Below, piece by piece: positions 1 to 7,661 of a stretch of DNA of 39,490 bases. Each line of letters starts with the position of its first letter. Within the stretch, counting starts at the first letter, position 1. The notes under the pieces are model-generated. The model was not told the DNA's origin, ran no database searches, and worked only from the letters and a program-made list of their open reading frames with translations. The stretch comes from JBBQZU01 sp038207425 (GTDB taxonomy: Bacteria > Bacteroidota > Bacteroidia > Flavobacteriales_D > Cryomorphaceae): contig JBBQZU010000029.1 in NCBI GenBank assembly GCA_038207425.1, positions 1-39,490 of the forward strand, in the 5' to 3' direction. The translations under genes were made by a program, and so were the position numbers.

Positions 1-141
1 AGGCTCTACCACCGCTCCTTTGGCGAAAGCGAGAGTAAGCAGGTACAGATGGACCTGAGCTCCCTAAGCAACGGAGTGTATGTAGTGAAAACCACCTGCG
101 GGGAGCAGGTGAGTTCAGAGAAGTTGGTGGTGGGGAGGTAA
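1..141 (+). CDS. C-terminal end of a T9SS-secreted protein (type A sorting domain), 5' truncated
   Basis: The frame is open from base 1 and stops at TAA 139-141, giving 46 residues. They read like the end of a T9SS type A sorting domain: a beta-strand-rich tail with the LSNGVYVVK core and a final SEKLVV strand followed by a basic residue. Such tails send proteins through the type IX secretion system to the cell surface in Bacteroidota and are removed after export. The function of the cargo cannot be seen because the rest of the gene lies outside the window. Its stop codon touches the stop codon of the opposing gene, with no bases between. Confidence 0.75.
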   Translation, partial: RLYHRSFGESESKQVQMDLSSLSNGVYVVKTTCGEQVSSEKLVVGR

Positions 142-657
142 TCACCCCCTATACCACCCCTTGTACTTCACATACCCTTCGGCAGTTTTTCGAATCTGGG
201 CAATGGCTTCATTCACATCGCGTCGCTTTACTTCGCGGGCGGGTACTCCCGCCCAGATGGTACCGGCCTCCACCCTCGAACCTTCGAGTACTACTGCACC
301 TGCAGCTACCATGCTGCCCCGCTCCAGGTGGGTGTTGTCCATCACAATGGCGCCCATGCCTATCAGCACATCATCTTCGGCAGTGCAGCCGTGCACTATA
401 GCGCGGTGACCTACTGATACGCGGTTGCCCATCACTACACGGCTCTTGCCAATGGTGCTGTGTACAATTGCCCCGTCCTGTATATTCACATCATCGCCCA
501 GGGTTATGCTGCCCACGTCGCCCCTGAGTACTGCTGTGTACCATATGCTGCAATTGCTGCCCATGATTACTTCGCCAACAACCACCGCGTCGGGCGCCAA
601 CCAGCAGCCGTTGCCCATTGTGGGGGTTTTGCCATTCACCGTTTCAATGATTGCCAT
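142..657 (-). CDS. Gamma-carbonic-anhydrase-like hexapeptide-repeat protein (YrdA/PaaY type)
   Basis: This 171-residue protein is a left-handed beta-helix of hexapeptide repeats, with typical IGxxxxI-like spacing through residues 15-140 and a short C-terminal helix. The three metal-binding histidines of the gamma-CA fold are present at H66 (AIVH), H84 (VGHRA) and H89 (IVHG). The LRGD motif at 44-47 and NIQDG at 58-62 are also family hallmarks. The length matches YrdA/PaaY/CaiE-like proteins, which bind zinc or iron as trimers. Many are not proven carbonic anhydrases, so the exact activity is open. The gene starts 3 bases after the HMA-protein stop and is probably the last gene of the minus-strand metal operon. 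Confidence 0.9.
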   Translation of the reverse strand: MAIIETVNGKTPTMGNGCWLAPDAVVVGEVIMGSNCSIWYTAVLRGDVGSITLGDDVNIQDGAIVHSTIGKSRVVMGNRVSVGHRAIVHGCTAEDDVLIGMGAIVMDNTHLERGSMVAAGAVVLEGSRVEAGTIWAGVPAREVKRRDVNEAIAQIRKTAEGYVKYKGWYRG

Positions 658-660
658 ATT

Positions 661-996
661 TTAATGCGAACCGGGTTTACAGCATTCATGCAGCCCGTTT
701 ATCGCTTCGGGGGTTGGTATAAGATCATCCGCGCTGTAGCCCAGTTTTGTAATTGCCAACCTGACGTCGTGGGCAGTTGTTTTCTTAGGATTGTACTTTA
801 CGTGCACTTCCTTCTTTTCCACGTTTACACGCACCGATTTCACACCGGGGGCAAAGGCCAGGCTTTTCTCAATAGTATCTTTGCACATATCGCATACTAT
901 GGAGCTTTTTATGGTGATGTCGCCGGTTTCTGCGGGTTGGGCTTTCGCCAAAAATGGGGTTGCGAGCAATAGTACGCTCAGGAGGATGGTTTTCAT
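661..996 (-). CDS. Periplasmic heavy-metal-associated (HMA) domain protein
   Basis: This 111-residue protein has a signal peptide (MKTILLSVLLLATPFLAKAQ, residues 1-20) and one HMA ferredoxin-like domain (about 26-90). The metal site is CDMC (C35, C38) in the position of the usual GMTCxxC loop. The VNVEKKEVHVKYNP strand pattern is typical of MerP/CopZ-like domains. A second possible metal site, HECC (H103, C105, C106), sits near the C-terminus. It should bind Cu(I) or another soft metal in the periplasm. The start overlaps the end of the TonB receptor gene by 4 bases, so the two are translationally coupled. This supports a joint role in metal uptake or buffering; copper is inferred. Confidence 0.85.
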   Translation of the reverse strand: MKTILLSVLLLATPFLAKAQPAETGDITIKSSIVCDMCKDTIEKSLAFAPGVKSVRVNVEKKEVHVKYNPKKTTAHDVRLAITKLGYSADDLIPTPEAINGLHECCKPGSH

Positions 997-3203
997 TTTT
1001 TTCTTGTGTTTATGTTCATTCTCGCACCTGCATAATACATGCGCCCGTTCAGTGGTGCGTAGATCATCGATGCGTCAAAGTTAGTTCCAAACGGATTTTC
1101 GGGGTCAATAATGGCATTGCCTTGTATATAGTTGCCTATATTTTCCATGCCTGCATACATCTCCAGCTCTTTCCATACCCAGGTTATTTGGGTGTTGAAT
1201 AGAAAAAACTGCGATGAGCGCTCAGCAAGCCTGTATTGTTCAGGGTTCTGTTGGGTGTCGGGCAAGCGGGCTGAACCGTAGTAATTTCCCGTAAGGTCAA
1301 AATACCAGCGTTCATTTTTAGTTTGGTAGCCAATATTGGCAAGGGCGCGGTGGCGTGGTATCATTGGTTTTTCTAAACGTCCTACCAAGTAGTCGGTATT
1401 CACACTCTGGTACTTATAGGAGAGTTTTACGTCCATACCCTTTATCAGATTGTATTGCAGGTCGGTTTGGAAGCTGTGTGCATAGCTTTCGCCTTGAAGA
1501 TTATAGAATTGTAATAGCTTGGGAGATGTCTCACGGTCCACAACAAGTTGGTTTTGAAACCAGGTGTAGAAATAGTCGGTATTGAAGCTCGCATCGCGTC
1601 CAGAAATTTTGAATTTATACAAATAGGATATGCCTGCATTCCAGCTTTCTTCGGCTTGAGGGCTATTGAGTACCTGAACCTGTCGCGAGCTTGCCAAGAA
1701 ACCCAGTTGATCGGCATATACATTTGGTGTTCTGAAACCCCGGCCTATGGTGGCACGCACTGCACTTAACTGCTGCAGATTGTACTTGAGGTGCACCCTT
1801 GGCGAAAACTGGTTTCCGAAAAGGTTGTGCATATCCAGCCTACTGCCTATAACTGCTATAAAACGGGGTCGCTCGTAGGTGTACTCTGCAAATATTCCTG
1901 GCACCCGCTCGGTGCGGTTGAAGGCTGAATCGCTCAATGATTCTCGGTAAGCATCATACAGATAGTGAATACCCGCTTTGTAGCTATGGTCACTGCCCGG
2001 GGCAAGTTTGCTCTGGTATATGGCGTTTATACGGGCGGTATTTTCAAGTCCGTTGTACTCTTTTAGCCCAAAATATGCATCAGCATCGTTGTGGGTATAG
2101 ATGGTGGTAATCCCGATGCTGCGGTCATCCCGGCCCGGGAAGAAAAAGCCAAACTTACCTAGAGCTTCCGCCTGCTCGTAGCGCATACCAAAGCCGTAGT
2201 TGTTGGTAGAGCCAAAGTCTTCGCCAAAGCGAAATGTGGTTTGCCCTGAAGTGCGGTCTTCGAATGTGTACCGGCCTACGAGCTCCATGCGGAAAATATC
2301 GCCTTCGTACTTCCAGCGGTTCATCACTTTTGCCCCGTCGCGCAGCGGCATATCAAGAAAACCATCCTGGTTCATATCAATGCGCATCCGCTGCGCATGC
2401 ACACCTGCGTAGAGCGCAGTGCTCCAAGCAGCGCCTATTTGCCTGTTCCAAACCAGGTTGCTCTCGTAGCGTCCCTGATTGCTGGCAAATACATCGAAAC
2501 GCACTTGCTCCAAGGCACACGGCTGTATAAATTCTAGGTTGATTTGCCCCGTCATACTCTCGTATCCGTTTATCACCGAACCTATTCCTTTGCTGAGCTG
2601 AATAGAATTGATCCAAGGGCCGGGTATCTGATCAAAACCAAGCAAATTGCCCAGCCCTCTGGTAAAGGGAATACCTTCAAAAAGATTCTGAACGTATACC
2701 CCTTCCAGTCCCAGCATCTGAATTTTGCGGGCTCCGGTAAGTGCATCGTTCATTACCACATCAACAGTGGTGGTGCTTTCAAAGGTTTCTGAAATATTGC
2801 AACATGCAGCTTTGCGAAGCACTCCGCGGTTAATAGCTTCTGTATTAATTATGCCGGTAGTTGACATACTGAATACCGACTGCGTTTCTGAAATCTCTAC
2901 GGCGTGTATATCTACTGATGGTTTCAAAGCAACCGCGATATAAGCATCGGCGCTATGCACGTGAGTAGTGTCAGTGGTATAGCCCACCATGCTCACTACG
3001 AGGTGCATACTTTCGTGAAATGCTATGGTGAAGCGCCCGTTGGCATCGGTTGTGGTACCAGCAGTGGTGCCGGCCCAGTATACGTTAGCACCGGGCAGCG
3101 GGGTATTGGTTTTTTCATCGCTCACCTTACCATTTATGGTTTGGGCCCCGGCGATGGTAGCCGGCATCATTATGCAGACGATTAAAAGAAGTTTTATGTA
3201 CAT
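993..3203 (-). CDS. TonB-dependent receptor, probable copper/heavy-metal receptor with Cys-Cys plug motif
   Basis: This 736-residue outer-membrane protein has a signal peptide (1-20, ending AGA-Q) and a carboxypeptidase-regulatory-like beta-sandwich (about 21-95, INGKVSDEKTNTPLPGANV). A plug domain follows (about 105-225) and then a 22-strand barrel ending near YYAGARMNINTRKK. The plug begins with an unusual KAACCNISETFE segment (C134-C135), a candidate soft-metal ligand. These plugs normally contact the ligand and TonB. The gene lies between a Cys/His-rich exported protein and an HMA protein, so a copper or related metal is the most likely substrate (inference). A TonB energy transducer is encoded about 1.3 kb away on the other strand. 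Confidence 0.87.
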   Translation of the reverse strand: MYIKLLLIVCIMMPATIAGAQTINGKVSDEKTNTPLPGANVYWAGTTAGTTTDANGRFTIAFHESMHLVVSMVGYTTDTTHVHSADAYIAVALKPSVDIHAVEISETQSVFSMSTTGIINTEAINRGVLRKAACCNISETFESTTTVDVVMNDALTGARKIQMLGLEGVYVQNLFEGIPFTRGLGNLLGFDQIPGPWINSIQLSKGIGSVINGYESMTGQINLEFIQPCALEQVRFDVFASNQGRYESNLVWNRQIGAAWSTALYAGVHAQRMRIDMNQDGFLDMPLRDGAKVMNRWKYEGDIFRMELVGRYTFEDRTSGQTTFRFGEDFGSTNNYGFGMRYEQAEALGKFGFFFPGRDDRSIGITTIYTHNDADAYFGLKEYNGLENTARINAIYQSKLAPGSDHSYKAGIHYLYDAYRESLSDSAFNRTERVPGIFAEYTYERPRFIAVIGSRLDMHNLFGNQFSPRVHLKYNLQQLSAVRATIGRGFRTPNVYADQLGFLASSRQVQVLNSPQAEESWNAGISYLYKFKISGRDASFNTDYFYTWFQNQLVVDRETSPKLLQFYNLQGESYAHSFQTDLQYNLIKGMDVKLSYKYQSVNTDYLVGRLEKPMIPRHRALANIGYQTKNERWYFDLTGNYYGSARLPDTQQNPEQYRLAERSSQFFLFNTQITWVWKELEMYAGMENIGNYIQGNAIIDPENPFGTNFDASMIYAPLNGRMYYAGARMNINTRKK

Positions 3204-3259
3204 ATCGTTTTGATAAAAAATGAATCATTCAGAGATTTTCCTAGTGAAACACTTTATCA
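3204..3259 (-). repeat. Nested short inverted repeats between two metal-operon genes
   Basis: The short stretch between the small Cys-rich protein and the receptor holds an outer 7-base inverted repeat (TGATAAA at 3211-3217, TTTATCA at 3253-3259). Inside it are an 11-base palindrome (TGAATCATTCA) and a small AGTGAAACACT hairpin. The outer arm overlaps the upstream stop codon. It could fold in the mRNA between the cistrons or bind a regulator. The sequence is AT-rich, so chance is a real alternative. Confidence 0.3.
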
Positions 3260-3679
3260 AATATTGTACTTACAGATGAGGTGGAGGTATCCTTTTCCGC
3301 GGGGGAGAGGGGCTTTTTGGTGCTGCCATTGAATTTTTTTTTCAATAGAAACTAAGGTATTTGCCGTCAGGCTACCTGCTACACCGGACAATACCGGCTG
3401 TTGTGAAAAAATGAAAGATTTATGCTCGTTCTTAAAATTATTAAATACCGTGTAGTATTGCTCGTAGTCGCAGCAACGCAGGTCAAAGCTATTTGGCTCA
3501 AGCTGAAATACCGGACAGCAACCTACCTCTTCAGTGATATAAACCTTTTGCTTTCCGGTAGTATTGCACCGCATATGCGTAGCCGATACGGTGCCCATTT
3601 GCAGCAGCACGGCGCCCATAAGCACTACGCTCAGGATGAGACGATGAATGGATGCAGTATTTTTAGCGTTGCTGAACAA
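3257..3679 (-). CDS. Small exported Cys/His-rich protein, HYC_CC_PP family-like
   Basis: From a TTG start at 3679 this is a 140-residue protein with a signal peptide (hydrophobic LILSVVLMGAVLLQ, cleavage near VSA-T). It has a HxxC motif right after cleavage (H35, C38), then a CC pair (C54-C55) and RCCDYEQ (C69-C70). The spacing resembles the Bacteroidota HYC_CC_PP proteins found beside metal receptors. No ATG precedes the signal peptide after the TATCTTTG promoter box at 3706-3713. An ATG at 4057 would overlap the Nfu gene deeply and is rejected. It heads the operon with the TonB receptor and HMA protein. Metal binding is inferred from the Cys/His content; the function is not established. Confidence 0.7.
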   Translation of the reverse strand: MFSNAKNTASIHRLILSVVLMGAVLLQMGTVSATHMRCNTTGKQKVYITEEVGCCPVFQLEPNSFDLRCCDYEQYYTVFNNFKNEHKSFIFSQQPVLSGVAGSLTANTLVSIEKKIQWQHQKAPLPRGKGYLHLICKYNI

Positions 3680-3697
3680 AATAGATCGTTGGGGTAT

Positions 3698-3713
3698 TAC
3701 CTTTGCAAAGATA
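3698..3713. promoter_or_regulatory. Back-to-back Bacteroidota -7 promoter boxes
   Basis: TACCTTTG (plus, 3698-3705) and TATCTTTG (minus, 3706-3713) abut exactly, making the palindrome CTTTGCAAAG at their junction. Each matches the TAnnTTTG consensus of Bacteroidota sigma factors. They point to the nfu gene (ATG at 3728) and to the Cys-rich metal protein (TTG at 3679), each leaving a short leader. No good TTG -33 element is seen at normal spacing on either side. Confidence 0.6.
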
Positions 3714-3727
3714 AAAAACTTAACATC

Positions 3728-4333
3728 ATGTTTCCTACATCGGTATACGCAGAGCTTACGCCAAATCCCAATACCATGAAGTTCGTGGCCGACAGGGTTA
3801 TATTCAACGCCCACGATGCGGTGGAATATCTGAGCGGGGCTGATGCCAAAGGCTCTTCTGAGCTGGCAACACAACTCTTCAATTTCCCTTTTGTAAAATC
3901 GGTATTTATAGCCCGCAGCTTTGTAACAATAGGCAAAACAGGCGATCTGAGCTGGGACATGATTACCTTCGAGCTTAGGGAGTTTATACGTGAGTTTTTG
4001 CTTATCAAGGAGTTTGTTGTTGAAAATCTTCCTGTGAAAGTATATGGAGATCAGCATGCTGCTAATGAAAACCGTAAACCCATAATTCCGGCCGAGCCAA
4101 GTGAGTACGACGAAGCAATAGTGCGCCTACTCGATGAATATGTAAAACCCGCTGTGGAAAGCGATGGTGGAGCGATAGACTTCGTTTCGTTTAAAGATGG
4201 GGTGGTTACTGTGCAGCTGCGCGGCTCATGCTCGGGTTGTCCTTCGAGCACCATGACGCTGAAGAGCGGTATAGAAACGCTGCTTACTACCGAGCTTCCT
4301 GTGGTGAAAGAAGTAGTAGCCGAGAGTGTTTAG
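3728..4333 (+). CDS. Nfu-type iron-sulfur cluster scaffold protein
   Basis: This 201-residue protein has an N-terminal Nfu_N domain (about 5-95, with YAELTPNPNTMKFV near the start). A C-terminal NifU-like domain follows (about 125-200) and carries the cluster-binding CSGC pair (C168, C171) in RGSCSGCPSSTMTLK. Proteins of this architecture assemble or carry 4Fe-4S clusters to target enzymes in the cytoplasm, as NFU1 and NfuA do. The ATG at 3728 is chosen because Nfu_N homologues start here and it follows the TACCTTTG box. The frame is open further upstream but that part overlaps the divergent gene. It appears monocistronic. Confidence 0.92.
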   Translation: MFPTSVYAELTPNPNTMKFVADRVIFNAHDAVEYLSGADAKGSSELATQLFNFPFVKSVFIARSFVTIGKTGDLSWDMITFELREFIREFLLIKEFVVENLPVKVYGDQHAANENRKPIIPAEPSEYDEAIVRLLDEYVKPAVESDGGAIDFVSFKDGVVTVQLRGSCSGCPSSTMTLKSGIETLLTTELPVVKEVVAESV

Positions 4334-4460
4334 TCTGAAAAAAAGGTTTGCAACTGTTTCGAAAATAAGAAGATAGAAGTAGAAAGAATTTTTTTGAAAA
4401 ATTAGCATTTTAACATTTCAGGGCATAAAAATTGGAAAGTTTAGTGACTAATCTTCCCGG

Positions 4461-4493
4461 TTGCGCGCGTATTGAAGAAGTTTCATACTTTCG
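4461..4493 (+). promoter_or_regulatory. Probable promoter of the TonB gene
   Basis: TTG at 4461-4463 (-33 element), a 22-base spacer, then TACTTTCG at 4486-4493, one mismatch from TAnnTTTG. Transcription would start near 4500, which favours the ATG at 4520 over the in-frame ATG at 4472. The rest of the 186-base gap after nfu (4334-4519) is AT-rich and shows nothing else. Confidence 0.5.
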
Positions 4494-4519
4494 CACGGTC
4501 GGTACAAAAACCAAAACTG

Positions 4520-5188
4520 ATGGAATTAAAGAAAAGTCCTGAAGCCAACATCGAGAAAAAGCGCGTAGTGCTTATCGCCATTGGCCTGTTGTTTTCGCTC
4601 TCGCTCGTACTTGTAGCGTTTGAGTGGAAAACGTTCGAAAACGAGTTGAAGAATCTCGGTGAAATAGACCTCTCATTGATTGAAGAGGAAATTATTCCAC
4701 CTTCTATTCAGCAACCACCACCACCACCGCCACCGCCTGCCCCTACTACGGTTATCGAAATTGTAGAAGATGACGAGGAAATCGAAGATGAACTCGTAAT
4801 AGACAATCTGGATGTGGACGAAAGCACAGAAATTGAGTTTATAGAAACTGCCAAGGAAGAAGTTGTAGAAGAGCAAATCTTCACTATCGTAGAAGAGATG
4901 CCATCTTTTCCGGGTGGCGAAGCTGCACTGATGAAATACCTTTCATCTAATACCAAGTACCCCGCTATTGCCAAAGATGCCAATATACAAGGTACCGTAT
5001 TCGTAACCTTTGTGGTTGATACCGACGGAAAGGTGAAGGATGTGAGGGTACTCCGCTCAATCGGCGGCGGTTGCGATGAGGAGGCAGTACGCGTAGTGCA
5101 AAGCATGCCGGCTTGGAAAGCAGGTAAGCAACGAGGTAAATCGGTGAAAGTACAATATAACCTACCTATACGCTTTACGCTGAAGTAA
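4520..5188 (+). CDS. Energy transducer TonB
   Basis: This 222-residue inner-membrane protein has a short cytoplasmic N-terminus and one membrane anchor (about 15-34, VVLIAIGLLFSLSLVLVAF). A run of eight prolines lies at 66-73, then a very acidic spacer (about 80-125). The C-terminal TonB domain (about 135-222) is recognisable by YPAIAKDANIQGTVFVTFVVDTDGKV-type sequence and a final YNLPIRFTLK strand. It transmits proton-motive force from ExbB/ExbD to TonB-dependent receptors. No exbB or exbD is adjacent. The start was chosen after the predicted promoter; an ATG at 4472 would overlap it. Confidence 0.92.
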   Translation: MELKKSPEANIEKKRVVLIAIGLLFSLSLVLVAFEWKTFENELKNLGEIDLSLIEEEIIPPSIQQPPPPPPPPAPTTVIEIVEDDEEIEDELVIDNLDVDESTEIEFIETAKEEVVEEQIFTIVEEMPSFPGGEAALMKYLSSNTKYPAIAKDANIQGTVFVTFVVDTDGKVKDVRVLRSIGGGCDEEAVRVVQSMPAWKAGKQRGKSVKVQYNLPIRFTLK

Positions 5189-5210
5189 GCCGTTACACCA
5201 AAAGAACTTA

Positions 5211-5246
5211 AAAAAACCCGCCCTTGTTGAGAAGGTGGGTTTTTTT
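5211..5246 (+). terminator. Rho-independent terminator after the TonB gene
   Basis: The stem CCCGCC (5217-5222) pairs with GGTGGG (5234-5239) around an 11-base loop. It is preceded by A6 and followed by T7, so the arms extend by A-U pairs and the 3' side is a U tract. It lies 23 bases after the TonB stop and should end that transcript before the deoC promoter. Confidence 0.85.
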
Positions 5247-5252
5247 ATGCCC

Positions 5253-5281
5253 TTGCCCTCCTTGAATCTTTTCTATATTTG
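5253..5281 (+). promoter_or_regulatory. Promoter of the deoC-ALDH operon
   Basis: TTG at 5253-5255, an 18-base spacer and a perfect TATATTTG box at 5274-5281. It lies 24 bases upstream of the deoC ATG and just after the TonB terminator. Confidence 0.65.
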
Positions 5282-5305
5282 GTCTCTTTCGAATTAAAAT
5301 AATCA

Positions 5306-6199
5306 ATGCTGTCAAGCCATTATTCAAAACCAATAGACCAAACCGGGGTAGAAGAGCGGTGCGCTCGTTTTGCCACGCGCAGCATCAAGAACCAAACAAA
5401 GATTGAAGGACTAAAAATGGCCCTCAACATGATTGACCTTACCACCCTGGAAGGCAAAGATACCCCCGGCAAGGTAAAGCAGATGTGCTACAAGGCCATC
5501 CACCTTCACGATTCCTATCCGGGATTGCCCACAGTAGCTGCGGTATGTGTGTACCCTTCGATGGTCGCAATTGCAAAAGAAGCACTCAAAGGAAGCGCTG
5601 TAAAGGTGGCAAGTGTTGCTACAGCATTTCCTTCAGGTCAAAGCACCCACGAGATAAAAATTGCCGACACCCGCTATGCAGTGGAATCCGGAGCTGATGA
5701 AATTGATATGGTAATTTCCAGGGGGCGCTACCACAGCGGAGATTACCAATATGTATATGATGAAATTGCAGCAATTAAGGAGGCTTGCGGCAATGCCCGT
5801 TTAAAAGTAATACTCGAAACCGGCGAATTGGGTACCCTCGACGATGTAGCCCGCGCGAGCAGGATTGCCATAGCTGCCGGAGCTGACTTTATAAAAACGT
5901 CGACAGGAAAGATAAAACCGGCAGCCACAATGCCCGTTACCTTGGTGATGCTCGAAGTGATACGCGACCACTATTTCGCTACCGGCAAAATGGTAGGCAT
6001 GAAGCCAGCAGGAGGTATTTCAACTTCAAAGCTGGCCCTGCACTATCTCATTATGGTAAAAGAAACTCTGGGCGAGGCCTGGCTCAGCAATACCTGGTTC
6101 AGATTTGGCGCAAGCTCATTGGCAAATGATGTGCTCAAGCAACTCGTAAAACAACAAACTGGGGTATACCAATCAGGCAATTACTTCGCAATAGACTAA
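5306..6199 (+). CDS. deoC: Deoxyribose-phosphate aldolase
   Basis: This 297-residue cytoplasmic TIM-barrel enzyme splits 2-deoxyribose-5-phosphate into glyceraldehyde-3-phosphate and acetaldehyde. The Schiff-base lysine is in FIKTSTGK (K197) and the second active-site lysine in MKPAGGI (K233). MIDLTTLEG near residue 42 matches the phosphate/substrate end of the longer DeoC class, which has an extra N-terminal helix. The start follows a strong promoter. The stop is 3 bases before an aldehyde dehydrogenase gene, which would remove the acetaldehyde formed. Identification is firm. Confidence 0.96.
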   Translation: MLSSHYSKPIDQTGVEERCARFATRSIKNQTKIEGLKMALNMIDLTTLEGKDTPGKVKQMCYKAIHLHDSYPGLPTVAAVCVYPSMVAIAKEALKGSAVKVASVATAFPSGQSTHEIKIADTRYAVESGADEIDMVISRGRYHSGDYQYVYDEIAAIKEACGNARLKVILETGELGTLDDVARASRIAIAAGADFIKTSTGKIKPAATMPVTLVMLEVIRDHYFATGKMVGMKPAGGISTSKLALHYLIMVKETLGEAWLSNTWFRFGASSLANDVLKQLVKQQTGVYQSGNYFAID

Positions 6200-6202
6200 C
6201 AG

Positions 6203-7660
6203 ATGAGTAAGAAACCCGATAAAATATCCTGGCAACTCTCACCGGCCCCTGAAAGTACCGAGCATATTACAATCAATAAACGCTATGGACTTTTTATAGG
6301 AGGAGAATTTGTACAGCCTTTAACCAAGAAATACTTCAATACCATAAACCCGGCTACTGAACAGGTATTGAGTGAGATTGCCCTGGCAGGTGAGCGCGAC
6401 GTGGATGCAGCCGTAAAGGCCGCTCGCAAGGCCTATACCACTGTATGGAGCAAAATGCCGGCAAGTGAAAGGGCTAGGTACATATATCGAATTGCTAGAC
6501 TCCTTCAGGAAAGAGCGCGCGAATTTGCAGTAATTGAAACCATGGATGGCGGTAAGTCGATCCGTGAATCGAGGGATATTGATGTGCCCTTGGCTGCAGC
6601 CCACTTCTTTTACCATGCAGGTTGGGCCGATAAACTTGCCTATGCATTTCCACAAAAAAAAGCATCTCCTCTTGGTGTTGTTGGGCAGATAATTCCCTGG
6701 AACTTTCCGCTGCTTATGGCCGCATGGAAAATTGCTCCGGCCCTCGCCGCAGGTAATACCATAGTGCTTAAACCGGCAGAAACTACATCGCTTACCGCCC
6801 TTAAACTTGCGGAACTTATGCGCGATGCGGGCTTACCCGACGGTGTGGTAAACATCATAACCGGTGCCGGTGATACCGGAAAGTATCTCGTAGCCCATCC
6901 GGATGTGAACAAAATAGCATTTACCGGAAGCACGGACGTAGGCAAGTTGATACAACGCAGCATAGCCGGTACTCAAAAGAAGCTCACGCTCGAACTCGGT
7001 GGCAAGGCTGCCAATATCATCTTTGAAGATGCAGCGATAGATCAGGCTGTAGAAGGAATTGTAAATGGTATATACTTCAATCAGGGCCATGTATGCTGCG
7101 CGGGATCGCGGCTCTTCGTGCAGGAAAGTATAGCAGTGGAAGTGGAGCGCCGCCTTAAGCACCGCATGGAGAGCCTTGTGCTTGGCGACCCGCTCGATAA
7201 AAATACCGACATAGGGGCCATCAACTCCAAAGGCCAGCTTGAAACCATTCGCAAGTACATCGACATAGGAAAGAAGGAAGGTTTGGAAATGTTTCAAACC
7301 AACTGCCCAGTGCCGGCAAAAGGATATTGGTGCAGGCCAACGCTCTTCACCGGAGTTGCGCAGAGCAGCATTATTGCGCAGGAAGAAATATTCGGACCTG
7401 TGCTGGCCGTGCAAACTTTCCGAACGGTAGATGAAGTAATTGACAAGGCAAATAATACCCCATTTGGACTCTCAGCCGGTGTATGGACCGATAAAGGTTC
7501 AAAAATATTTAACCTTACATCAAGGCTTAAAGCCGGAGTGGTATGGGCCAATACTTACAATAAGTTCGATCCAACGTCGCCTTTCGGAGGATATAAGGAG
7601 TCGGGCTTTGGCCGCGAAGGCGGTGTACACGGATTGCAGGCTTATGTAAACCTGACTTAA
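6203..7660 (+). CDS. NAD(P)-dependent aldehyde dehydrogenase (catalytic)
   Basis: This 485-residue full-length ALDH has IPWNFP (N167), LELGGK (general base E264), catalytic C298 in GHVCCAGSR, and EEIFGPVL and SPFGGYKESGFGRE near the C-terminus. All residues for oxidising an aldehyde to an acid are present. It sits in an operon between deoC and a truncated ALDH paralogue, so acetaldehyde from deoxyribose breakdown is the most likely substrate (inference). The pairing with a non-catalytic ALDH half recalls the two-domain ALDH16 family. Confidence 0.94.
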   Translation: MSKKPDKISWQLSPAPESTEHITINKRYGLFIGGEFVQPLTKKYFNTINPATEQVLSEIALAGERDVDAAVKAARKAYTTVWSKMPASERARYIYRIARLLQERAREFAVIETMDGGKSIRESRDIDVPLAAAHFFYHAGWADKLAYAFPQKKASPLGVVGQIIPWNFPLLMAAWKIAPALAAGNTIVLKPAETTSLTALKLAELMRDAGLPDGVVNIITGAGDTGKYLVAHPDVNKIAFTGSTDVGKLIQRSIAGTQKKLTLELGGKAANIIFEDAAIDQAVEGIVNGIYFNQGHVCCAGSRLFVQESIAVEVERRLKHRMESLVLGDPLDKNTDIGAINSKGQLETIRKYIDIGKKEGLEMFQTNCPVPAKGYWCRPTLFTGVAQSSIIAQEEIFGPVLAVQTFRTVDEVIDKANNTPFGLSAGVWTDKGSKIFNLTSRLKAGVVWANTYNKFDPTSPFGGYKESGFGREGGVHGLQAYVNLT

Positions 7661-7661
7661 T

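Noticed and set aside
3257..4057. A 266-residue minus-strand reading frame starting at 4057
   Set aside because: Its first 126 residues overlap the Nfu gene antisense and look like shadow sequence; only the part from TTG 3679, after the promoter box, has a signal peptide and Cys motifs.
6833..7414. Long open frame antisense to the aldehyde dehydrogenase gene
   Set aside because: It lies wholly within a well-identified gene, has no recognisable domain and no promoter or ribosome-site signal.
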